Assembly: GCF_000222705.1 (NCBI RefSeq)
Contig: NZ_AFUB01000019.1
Location: forward strand, 1-64,000
Source of the DNA: Streptococcus mitis bv. 2 str. SK95
GTDB lineage: Bacteria > Bacillota > Bacilli > Lactobacillales > Streptococcaceae
Direction of reading: 5' to 3'
DNA: 64,000 nt
Under the pieces are notes generated by a model. The model was not told the DNA's origin. It did not search any database and was given only the letters and a program-made list of their open reading frames with translations. The position numbers and the translations under genes are program-made. Positions 56,811-64,000 of the stretch are shown piece after piece. The stretch's first letter is position 1. The number at the start of each line of letters is the position of its first letter.

Positions 56811-56839
56811 TTGCAATTCTTTCATTAATTTAGTATATT
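56811..56839 (+). promoter_or_regulatory. Promoter of the protease-fucosidase gene
   Basis: -35 TTGCAA (56811-56816), 17-base spacer, -10 TATATT (56834-56839), giving a leader of about 190 bases. Confidence 0.7.
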
Positions 56840-56905
56840 TGTTATATTAAAAGTTTTCAGTCATTTTAAGGGAGAAATGACCTTTTAAATTTTTTTATCT
56901 TAAAA

Positions 56906-56919
56906 TGAAAGCGCTTTAT
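56906..56919 (+). promoter_or_regulatory. cre-like site in the protease-fucosidase leader
   Basis: TGAAAGCGCTTTAT agrees with TGWAARCGYTWNCW at 13 of 14 positions, about 60 bases after the predicted start site: a CcpA roadblock position. Confidence 0.75.
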
Positions 56920-56933
56920 AAACAGGAGGTAAG

Positions 56934-57011
56934 GTGGCTTACAAATTATCAAAGAGTTTTTCATTAAATCAAGTTGTAACCAAGTCATACTTGGGCTTGG
57001 GCAGTAGCTGA
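56934..57011 (+). CDS. Possible 25-residue leader peptide
   Basis: GTG at 56934 follows AGGAGG at four bases and opens 25 codons (VAYKLSKSFSLNQVVTKSYL then GLGSS) ending in TGA at 57009-57011. The last codons lie in a small hairpin GGCAGT..ACTGCC (57000-57016), 23 bases before the large gene's ATG. No homologue is known to me. It may be an upstream ORF, or the site may be fortuitous. Confidence 0.35.
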   Translation: MAYKLSKSFSLNQVVTKSYLGLGSS

Positions 57012-57039
57012 CTGCCTTTCTAAAAACTAGGAGTATATT

Positions 57040-60000
57040 ATGAATCGATACCTTTTTGAAAAAGGGCAAACATTTAGCATTCGGAAGTTGACTGTAGGTG
57101 TGGCATCTGTTATCGTGGGACTGGCATTTTTTGCTTCTGGAACCGTGCGTGCAGACGAAACGTCTCCTGCCACGACATCCAATTTAGATCAGCAAATGAA
57201 ACAAGTCGCAGATATAGAAGAGACCAAGGCTGAACCAGTCAAAAAAGAAGGTCGTGTAGAAGCTGAAAAACAAGAAACACCTGCTGCCGATACCAACAGT
57301 GCTGACTTGCTCCCTGAAGACATTCCGGACCGTGCCTATCCGGACACACCTGTCAAAGAACTCGATACGACTACTATCGTTGATCAAAAAGCTAGTCCAA
57401 AAGTAGAAACTAAGAGCATTCTAAAGGATATGGAAGAAGCTCCAAAGGAAGCTGAGAAAGGAAACCGTGCCATTATTAACGGTGGACAAGACCTCAAACA
57501 TATCAACTACGAAGGACAACCTGCTACTGCTGCTACTATGGTCTACAGCATTTATAATGGTGGGGCTCAACGATACATTGTTTCTGGGTCTGGTATTTTC
57601 GTATCTCCTAACGTCTTCTTGACAGTTGCGCACAACTTTTTAGACAAAGAGGGTCATGTTCGTGGTGGAGACTCTGCGCGTTTCTATTACAATCTAGGCT
57701 CCAACGCTCCCGTTAAAAATTCTCAACCAAATTCAGGAAATACCACACTCTTTCAAGAGAAAGATATCCACTTCTGGAACAAAGAAGAATTTAGCAAGGG
57801 ATATCAAAATGATTTAGCAGCAGTTGTAGCACCTGTCCCTATACAAATTGCAAGCCCAAATAAAGCAGCAACTTTTGTACCACTCGCTGAGCATAAGACT
57901 TACAAAGCAGGAGACCCTGTCAGCACGATTGGTTATCCAACTGACTCTAGTTCGAAAGAACTCAAACAGCCTATCGTAGCTGGCCAACTCTATAAGGCTG
58001 ACGGCAAGGTAAAATCCGTCGATCCTTATGATGACAAGGGAGCTACTGGCATCACTTACCAAACAACTTCTGTATCTGGTTTGTCTGGTGGCGGAATTAT
58101 CAATGGTGATGGAAAAGTCATCGGCGTACACCAACACGGAACGGTTGACAACGGTGTGCCTGAGAAAGACCGCTTTGGTGGTGGACTTGTCCTCTCTCCT
58201 GAACAACTCAAATGGGTCAAAGATATCATTGACAAATATGGTGTCAAGGGCTGGTATCAAGGGGATAATGGCAAACGTTATTACTTTACACCCGAAGGTG
58301 AAATGCTTAGAAATAAGACAGCTGTCATCGGAGAAAATCAGTACTCCTTTGATGAGAGCGGTGTCGCTACTCTGGTCAAGGGAATTGATTACGGACGTGT
58401 GGTTATCCAGCACGTGGATGAAGCAGGCAATCCAGTCAAAGAAAATGATACTTTCTTAGACAAAACAGAAGTGGGAACTGGCTTTGACTATGATTTCAAG
58501 AAAGCAATCACTCCAACCGAATTCTACAAGCAAAACCTAGAGAAATACCAGATTGTTTCCATTGATGGGGTCGAGATTCAGAAGCAACTAAAAGACGAGT
58601 GGAACCACAATGTCGTTAGCAAAACAGCTCCTGGAACCCGTGTCATCAAGGTAGTCTATAAAGTCAACAAAGGCACCTTCAAAGTTTACTACCGTCAAAA
58701 AGGAACCGCTACTGAACTAGCGGAAGCAACAGTTGATAACAATGACGGTCAAGAGTACGACGTTTCCTTTGTCAACACTTTCCATGCAAAAGACATTGCT
58801 GGCTACCGTCCAGTAAAAACTAGCTTGGAAGCAAGGATCCAGCAAAAAGGGGTTAATGAGGTCGTCTTTGAATACGAGCCAGTCGCTGATACAGCTAATC
58901 CAACTACACCGACTCCACCAGTCTCTCATCCAGAAGATAAGGAAACTGAGATTGGTAATCATGGACCTCTTCCAAGCAAGGCCCAACTCGATTACCACAA
59001 GGAAGAATTGGCAGCCTTCATCCACTACGGAATGAACACTTATACCAATTCTGAATGGGGAAATGGGAAAGAAGACCCTCGACACTTCAATCCAACCAAC
59101 TTGGATACAGACCAATGGATCCGTACTCTGAAGGAAACGGGCTTCAAACGAACCATTATGGTTGTTAAACACCACGACGGATTCGTTGCTTACCCATCTA
59201 AGTACACCAACCATACCGTAGCTGCTAGCCCATGGAAAGATGGAAAGGGTGACCTTCTCGAAGAAGTTTCCAAGTCTGCTAGCAAGTATGATATGAACAT
59301 GGGTGTTTACCTATCACCATGGGATGCCAACCATCCTAAATACCATGTTGCAACCGAAAAAGAATACAACCAATACTATCTCAACCAACTGAAAGAAATC
59401 CTTGGTAATCCGAAATACGGTAATAAAGGGAAATTTATCGAGGTTTGGATGGATGGTGCGCGTGGTAGCGGTGCCCAAAAAGTGACCTATACCTTTGATG
59501 AATGGTTCAAATACATCAAAGAAGCTGAAGGAGATATTGCCATTTTCTCTGCTCAGCCGACAAGTGTTCGCTGGATCGGAAATGAACGGGGGATCGCAGG
59601 TGACCCTGTATGGCATAAAGTCAAAAGGGCCAACATCACAGACGATGTGAAAAACGAATACCTCAACCATGGTGACCCTGATGGTGATATGTACTCTGTA
59701 GGGGAAGCTGATGTTTCGATCCGTTCAGGCTGGTTCTACCACGACAATCAACAGCCGAAATCACTCAAAGAGTTGATGGATATCTACTTCAAGTCTGTTG
59801 GTCGTGGAACGCCACTCCTTCTCAATATTCCACCAAATAAAGAAGGAAAATTCGCCGATGCAGATGTGGCTCGCTTGAAGGAATTCAAAGCAACCCTAGA
59901 CCAAATGTATGCGACTGACTTTGCCAAAGGTGCCACTGTAACAGCAAGTTCGACTCGTCAAAACCACCTTTACAAAGAAAGCCACCTCACAGACGGTAAA

Positions 60001-63000
60001 GATGACACCAGCTGGGCGCTCTCAAATGATGCCACAACCGGTAGCTTTACAGTCGATTTGGGGCAAAAGAGACGCTTTGACGTCGTTGAACTCAAGGAAG
60101 ACATCGCCAAAGGTCAACGTATCTCTGGTTTCAAGATTGAAGTCGAAATCAACGGACGCTGGGTGACTTACGGCGAAGGTTCGACCGTTGGTTACCGTCG
60201 CTTGGTTCAAGGCAAACCTGTAGAAGCACAAAAAATCCGTGTAACCATCACCGGTGCTCAAGCAACCCCAATCTTAACCAACTTCTCAGTCTACAAGACA
60301 CCAAGCAGCATTGAAAAGACAGATGGCTACCCTCTTGGACTGGAATACCACTCAAACACAACGGCAGATACAGCTGGAACAACTTGGTACAATGAATCTG
60401 AAGGTGTTCGTGGCACTTCTATGTGGACCAATCAAAAAGATGCCAAAGTAAGCTATACCTTCACAGGAACCAAGGCCTATGTCGTCTCTACGGTCGATCC
60501 AGGTCACGGAGAAATGTCCGTCTACGTTGATGGTCAAAAGGTTGCAGATGTGCAAACTAAGAATGCTAGTCGTAAACGCAGCCAAAAAGTCTTTGAGACA
60601 GGCGATTTAGCACCAGGCCAACACACTATTACCCTCGTGAACAAAACAGGCGAACCAATTGCTACAGAAGGAATCTACACCCTAAACAATGATAGTAAAG
60701 GGATGTTTGAACTCGAGTCTACTAACTACGAAGTCGAAAAAGGAAAACCAGTCACTGTTAAGATTAAACGTGTTGGTGGAAGCAAGGGGGCTGCTACTGT
60801 GCGCTTCATCACAGAACCTGGAACTGGGGTTCACGGTAAAGTTTACCAAGATACAACTCAAGATGTGACCTTTAAAGACGGAGAAACAGAAAAGACTGTT
60901 ACCATCCCAACGATTGACTTTACAGAACAAGCCGACTCTGTCTTTGACTTCAAAGCCAAGCTCACTTCTGTCACTGATGGTGCCCTGCTCGGTTTCGCTA
61001 CAGATGCAACCATCCAAGTGATGAAAGCTGAATTGCTGATCAAGGGCCAAACAAGTTATGATGACCAAGCTAGTCAGTTGGATTATAGTCCTGGCTGGCA
61101 CCATGAAACCAATTCGGCAGACAAGTACCAAAAAACGGAGTCTTGGGCTTCCTTTGGCCGCTTAACTGACGAGCAAAAGAAAAAGACAACTGTCACAGCT
61201 TACTTCTACGGTACTGGACTTGATATCAAGGGCTATGTTGATCCAAATCATGGTATCTACAAAGTCTTTCTAGATGGCAAAGAAGTTCCTTACCAAGATG
61301 GCATGGGAAATGCTTCAACTATTGATGGCAAGAAATACTTTAGCGGTCGTGCAGCCCAACGCCAAGGCAATCAAACTCTGGTTAGCCTAAAAGGTCTGGA
61401 CGAAAACTTGCATGCAGTCACCCTTCAACTCGATCCTGATCGAAACGATTTGTCTCAAAATATCGGTATTCAAGTGGACCAATTCATCACTCGTGGCGAA
61501 GGCAGTGAACTCTACAGCAAAGCAGATATCATCCAGTCTATCTCTAAATGGAAAGATGATCTGTCCAACTTTGATCCAGCAGGCTTGAAAAATACGGCTA
61601 CTGCACGCCAAGCTTTCCAAGCAAATCTAGAAAAATTGAGAAACCAACTCAGTGCTGATGCAGTGGATGTTCAGGATGTCATGTTGACAGTCAGTGCCCT
61701 ACAAGATATCCTATCTAAGGATGAGAACTATCAAAGAGGCCAAGAGGAACCTAGTCCAGAGCAACCGGAACAGCCAGAAGAACCTGAGAAACCTGACCAG
61801 CCTGAGAAACCAGCTGAACCAAAACAACCGGAAATTGAGTATGATAAGGCTATGGACAGCTTGACAAAAGCTATCGAGAAAAAAGTCGCTGAGCTTGGAT
61901 CCAACAAGGAAGCTAAGAAGAAATTATTAGAAATTGCTGACCAAGCCATTGCTGCCATCCAAGAAGCTAAAACTCAGGAAGCAGTCAATCAAGCACTAGA
62001 AACCGCTCTCGAACAAATCAACAAACTCGAAGCGGCTCAGCCTGAGAAACCTGCTGAACCTGAAAAACCAGTTCAGCCTGAAAAACCAACTCAACCGGAA
62101 ACTCCAGCGCAACCGGAACAACCTGCCGAGCCTGAAAAGCCAGCTCAGCCTGAAAATCCGACTCAACCAGAGAAACCGGCGCAACCGGAAAAACCGGCGC
62201 AACCGGAAAAACCGGCGCAACCGGAAAAACCGGCGCAACCGGAAAAACCGGCGCAACCGGAAAAACCGGCGCAACCGGAAAAACCGGCGCAACCTGAGAA
62301 ACCGACTCAACCGGAAACTCCAGCGCAACCTGAGAAACCTGCTGAGCCTGAGAAGCCAGCTCAACCGGAAAATCCTGCTCAACCGGAAAATCCTGCTCAA
62401 CCGGAAAAACCTGCTCAGCCTGAAAATCCGACTCAACCTGAGAAACCGGCGCAACCGGAAACTCCAGCGCAACCTGAGAAACCTGCTGAGCCTGAAAAAC
62501 CAGTTCAACCGGAAACTCCAGTTCAACCGGAAAAGCCTGCTGAGCCTGAAAAACCAGTTCAACCGGAAAAGCCAGCTGAACCGGAAAAACCGGCTGAACC
62601 GGAAAAACCAACTCAACCTGAGAAACCAGCTCAACCTGAGAAACCAGCTCAACCTGAGAAACCAGCTGTGCCTGAGAAACCAGCTGTGCCTGAAAAACCA
62701 GCTGTGCCTGAAAATCCTGCTCATCCGGAAAATCCTGCTCATCCGGAAAATCCTGCTCATCCGGAAAAACCAGCTGTGCCTGAAAAACCGGCTGAACCCG
62801 AGAAACCGGCTGAACCCGAGAAACCAGCTGAGCTTGAGAAACCAGCTCAACCTGAGAAACCAGCTCAACCTGAGAAACCAGCTCAACCTGAGAAACCAGC
62901 TGTGCCTGAGAAACCAATTACTTCTTCAAGTCCTGAGGAAGGGCTCAAGGACCTTGTCTTTACACTTCCAAGTTTGGAAATCGTCAATAAGACAGTACCG

Positions 63001-63438
63001 TTCAAGACTATCCGTCGCGAACACCCACAATTAGACAAAGGAAAAGAGCAAGTTCTATCAGAAGGAAAAGACGGTCTCTTAGTCGAGTATGTTGAAGTGG
63101 ACGGTGACAATCGCAAGGTTCTCCAAACAGAAGCAACTCCAGCTCAAGATCGAGTGATTGAGGTAGGTAGCAAACAAAGCTCAGTTGGAACAGAGGCACC
63201 ACCAGTTGTGACTCTTCCTGAGTATGTTCTACCAAGAGAGACTGAAAAAACTGCTCCAGCCGTAACAGACAATTCACCATCAAAAGATGAAAAAGCTCCT
63301 GTTACAGCTACAATCAAAGAAGATAAGGAAAGAGAACTCCCTGCAACCGGGGAACAAGAAACGAATGCCTTCCTCTTCTTGGCAGCCATTACTTCTATCT
63401 TGTCTCTCCTCATCTTCCAAAAGAATTTTAAAGACTAA
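57040..63438 (+). CDS. Wall-anchored serine protease - GH29 alpha-L-fucosidase fusion
   Basis: 2132 residues. It has a YSIRK-type signal ([16 protein letters not shown]) cleaved near VRADE. A trypsin/V8-like protease covers about 145-400, with His198 (LTVAHNF), Asp258 (NDLAAVV) and Ser349 (GLSGGG). One glucan/choline-binding-like repeat ([19 protein letters not shown]) and a MucBP-like region (about 450-625) follow. A GH29 fucosidase covers about 643-960, with KHHDGF and nucleophile Asp805 in VWMDGA. Next are an F5/8-type binding domain (about 963-1090), further beta domains including a Calx-beta-like one, helical FIVAR-like regions, a long PEKPAQ repeat, a G5-like domain and LPATG. GH29 of this kind releases alpha-1,3/1,4-fucose (Lewis antigens). 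The monocistronic gene is bounded by terminators. Confidence 0.9.
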   Translation: MNRYLFEKGQTFSIRKLTVGVASVIVGLAFFASGTVRADETSPATTSNLDQQMKQVADIEETKAEPVKKEGRVEAEKQETPAADTNSADLLPEDIPDRAYPDTPVKELDTTTIVDQKASPKVETKSILKDMEEAPKEAEKGNRAIINGGQDLKHINYEGQPATAATMVYSIYNGGAQRYIVSGSGIFVSPNVFLTVAHNFLDKEGHVRGGDSARFYYNLGSNAPVKNSQPNSGNTTLFQEKDIHFWNKEEFSKGYQNDLAAVVAPVPIQIASPNKAATFVPLAEHKTYKAGDPVSTIGYPTDSSSKELKQPIVAGQLYKADGKVKSVDPYDDKGATGITYQTTSVSGLSGGGIINGDGKVIGVHQHGTVDNGVPEKDRFGGGLVLSPEQLKWVKDIIDKYGVKGWYQGDNGKRYYFTPEGEMLRNKTAVIGENQYSFDESGVATLVKGIDYGRVVIQHVDEAGNPVKENDTFLDKTEVGTGFDYDFKKAITPTEFYKQNLEKYQIVSIDGVEIQKQLKDEWNHNVVSKTAPGTRVIKVVYKVNKGTFKVYYRQKGTATELAEATVDNNDGQEYDVSFVNTFHAKDIAGYRPVKTSLEARIQQKGVNEVVFEYEPVADTANPTTPTPPVSHPEDKETEIGNHGPLPSKAQLDYHKEELAAFIHYGMNTYTNSEWGNGKEDPRHFNPTNLDTDQWIRTLKETGFKRTIMVVKHHDGFVAYPSKYTNHTVAASPWKDGKGDLLEEVSKSASKYDMNMGVYLSPWDANHPKYHVATEKEYNQYYLNQLKEILGNPKYGNKGKFIEVWMDGARGSGAQKVTYTFDEWFKYIKEAEGDIAIFSAQPTSVRWIGNERGIAGDPVWHKVKRANITDDVKNEYLNHGDPDGDMYSVGEADVSIRSGWFYHDNQQPKSLKELMDIYFKSVGRGTPLLLNIPPNKEGKFADADVARLKEFKATLDQMYATDFAKGATVTASSTRQNHLYKESHLTDGKDDTSWALSNDATTGSFTVDLGQKRRFDVVELKEDIAKGQRISGFKIEVEINGRWVTYGEGSTVGYRRLVQGKPVEAQKIRVTITGAQATPILTNFSVYKTPSSIEKTDGYPLGLEYHSNTTADTAGTTWYNESEGVRGTSMWTNQKDAKVSYTFTGTKAYVVSTVDPGHGEMSVYVDGQKVADVQTKNASRKRSQKVFETGDLAPGQHTITLVNKTGEPIATEGIYTLNNDSKGMFELESTNYEVEKGKPVTVKIKRVGGSKGAATVRFITEPGTGVHGKVYQDTTQDVTFKDGETEKTVTIPTIDFTEQADSVFDFKAKLTSVTDGALLGFATDATIQVMKAELLIKGQTSYDDQASQLDYSPGWHHETNSADKYQKTESWASFGRLTDEQKKKTTVTAYFYGTGLDIKGYVDPNHGIYKVFLDGKEVPYQDGMGNASTIDGKKYFSGRAAQRQGNQTLVSLKGLDENLHAVTLQLDPDRNDLSQNIGIQVDQFITRGEGSELYSKADIIQSISKWKDDLSNFDPAGLKNTATARQAFQANLEKLRNQLSADAVDVQDVMLTVSALQDILSKDENYQRGQEEPSPEQPEQPEEPEKPDQPEKPAEPKQPEIEYDKAMDSLTKAIEKKVAELGSNKEAKKKLLEIADQAIAAIQEAKTQEAVNQALETALEQINKLEAAQPEKPAEPEKPVQPEKPTQPETPAQPEQPAEPEKPAQPENPTQPEKPAQPEKPAQPEKPAQPEKPAQPEKPAQPEKPAQPEKPAQPEKPTQPETPAQPEKPAEPEKPAQPENPAQPENPAQPEKPAQPENPTQPEKPAQPETPAQPEKPAEPEKPVQPETPVQPEKPAEPEKPVQPEKPAEPEKPAEPEKPTQPEKPAQPEKPAQPEKPAVPEKPAVPEKPAVPENPAHPENPAHPENPAHPEKPAVPEKPAEPEKPAEPEKPAELEKPAQPEKPAQPEKPAQPEKPAVPEKPITSSSPEEGLKDLVFTLPSLEIVNKTVPFKTIRREHPQLDKGKEQVLSEGKDGLLVEYVEVDGDNRKVLQTEATPAQDRVIEVGSKQSSVGTEAPPVVTLPEYVLPRETEKTAPAVTDNSPSKDEKAPVTATIKEDKERELPATGEQETNAFLFLAAITSILSLLIFQKNFKD
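62035..62920 (+). repeat. Pro-Glu-Lys-Pro repeat tract
   Basis: About fifty hexapeptide units of the form [24 protein letters not shown]. Between about 62166 and 62295 an 18-base unit (CCGGCGCAACCGGAAAAA) recurs almost without change seven times. The tract spans the cell wall and is a slippage and recombination hot spot. Assemblies may miscount it. Confidence 0.95.
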
Positions 63439-63484
63439 TAACAATCTTTGGTTGATTCTTTCCCATTATTTCAGTTCCCCCGTT

Positions 63485-63547
63485 GAGAAGACCATTTGGT
63501 CTTCTCATAACATAGACAAACGTCATTTTTGGCGTTTGTCTTTTTAT
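63485..63547 (+). terminator. Tandem hairpin terminator of the protease-fucosidase gene
   Basis: A first hairpin GAGAAGACCA..TGGTCTTCTC (63485-63506) is followed by AGACAAACG..CGTTTGTCT (63514-63541) with TTTTT: a two-step intrinsic terminator. Confidence 0.85.
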
Positions 63548-63589
63548 CTTTTCGAAAATATTTTCTTCATCACTAATCTCTCCAAAAAT

Positions 63590-64000
63590 CTAAATTAGAG
63601 AAAAATAAAAAAGGATATTCGCTATCCACTTCATCAATTTTTTGATATTTAAACACGCCAAAGTAAGCCCAACCTTATCCTCCATTTTGGACTTCCCTTT
63701 CTCTCTAGTGTATCTTAATTTATGGTATTCCTTCGCAGTCCCAAAGATTCGCTCAATGGTTGCTTTGTGTTTTCTATAGAACTCTTTCATACCTCTTTGA
63801 TGCCGAATCGCTTCACGACACTCAAGATCATCTTTCCCGACATGCCTCGTTATTACATTTTGCTTGTTTTGACTTTTTGTACAAATAGATAATAAGGGAC
63901 AGGCGACACATACTTTGGGATTACTCTTATACTTTCGATAACCTTCGCGGGTCGTAGTTCGATAGGTTCAATTAAACCAGCGCATAAAGCTTGGTTGAGA
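63590..64000 (-). pseudogene. IS1182-family transposase, decayed C-terminal part
   Basis: Reading the minus strand in one frame gives TTREGYRKYKSNPKVCVACP, a cysteine-rich segment, ITRHVGKDDLECREAIRHQR, IERIFGTAKEYHKLRYTR and LTLACLNIKKLMKW. This is the C-terminal DDE half of IS1182/ISL3-like transposases (the E of ERIFGTAKE is the likely catalytic Glu). An in-frame TGA interrupts it at 63968-63970, so the gene is broken; the N-terminal part would lie beyond the window. It begins 43 bases after the terminator of the giant surface-protein gene. Confidence 0.8.

Noticed and set aside
61996-62917. Two antisense open frames of nearly 300 codons opposite the PEKPAQ tract
   Set aside because: They exist only because the 18-base repeat has no stop in any frame. 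The predicted proteins are pure repeats (FRLSW- or FPVAPV-like), with no start signal.
62035-62920. Regular repeats resembling a CRISPR array
   Set aside because: The units are contiguous coding hexapeptides in frame with an LPXTG protein, with no unique spacers and no cas genes.

Overview
The window looks like the chromosome of a mitis-group Streptococcus (S. mitis / S. oralis / S. pneumoniae relatives). This rests on near-identical matches, from memory, to pneumococcal proteins (PiuA, GlnR, XerD-like protein, RsmH, CcrZ), on HrcA/CIRCE and GlnR regulation, and on YSIRK/LPXTG surface proteins. Most of it is housekeeping core in conserved operons. Three very large cell-wall-anchored glycosidase genes and one AT-rich edge gene are the accessory part.

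Layout. 0-1.9 kb: an AT-rich membrane protein gene running off the left edge, a GNAT acetyltransferase, and a T-box leader. 1.9-4.3 kb: small conserved proteins and a DUF438/hemerythrin/PAS protein paired with a DUF1858 protein. 4.3-10 kb: the rimP-nusA-rnpM-ylxQ-infB-rbfA operon. 10-13.3 kb: ccrZ-trmB and an EcsAB-type ABC transporter. 13.4-14.8 kb: hit and two small membrane-anchored proteins on the plus strand. 14.9-20.6 kb: the hrcA-grpE-dnaK-(orf)-dnaJ heat-shock cluster with two CIRCE operators. 20.6-24.5 kb: a padR/DUF2812 operon, glnR-glnA with a perfect GlnR box, and a FUSC-type membrane protein. 24.6-33.2 kb: pgk, EndoD-like endo-beta-N-acetylglucosaminidase, a Na/Pi cotransporter and a putative bacteriocin immunity protein. 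33.2-38.2 kb: pepA and the piuBCDA iron-uptake operon. 38.2-44.4 kb: yidD-rluB-scpB-scpA-xerD-like-cbpB-phosphoesterase-rdgB-murI and yneF. 44.7-49.8 kb: a wall-anchored GH95 alpha-fucosidase. 49.8-54.4 kb: rsmH-ftsL-pbp2X-mraY. 54.5-56.7 kb: an XRE regulator with DUF3278 membrane proteins and a glutathione peroxidase. 57-63.4 kb: a 2132-residue wall-anchored protein joining a trypsin-like serine protease to a GH29 alpha-fucosidase. 63.6-64 kb: a decayed IS1182-type transposase.

Three observations stand out. First, all three giant surface enzymes (EndoD, GH95, protease-GH29) have a CcpA cre-like site in the promoter or leader. This suggests one sugar-controlled surface programme that strips host N-glycans and blood-group/Lewis fucose, with a protease built into one member. 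Second, two families of structured intergenic repeats occur inside core operons. One family (4781-4914 and 18662-18797) folds into a closed multi-branch structure; its stems change sequence between copies but keep pairing. The other (16059-16136 and 16658-16767) flanks an orphan gene between dnaK and dnaJ in inverted orientation. Third, some regulatory signals are doubled up. A perfect CIRCE element also reads as the terminator of the upstream operon, rsmH appears almost leaderless, and the XRE regulator has a perfect palindrome over its -35 box.

From memory, the gene order joins pneumococcal blocks that are far apart in TIGR4 (SP_0565 to SP_0495, SP_1865 to about SP_1882, SP_0337 to SP_0313). 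Rearrangement junctions are therefore inferred near 33.15 kb and 44.4-49.8 kb, the second occupied by the GH95 gene. No tRNA, rRNA or CRISPR array was seen.
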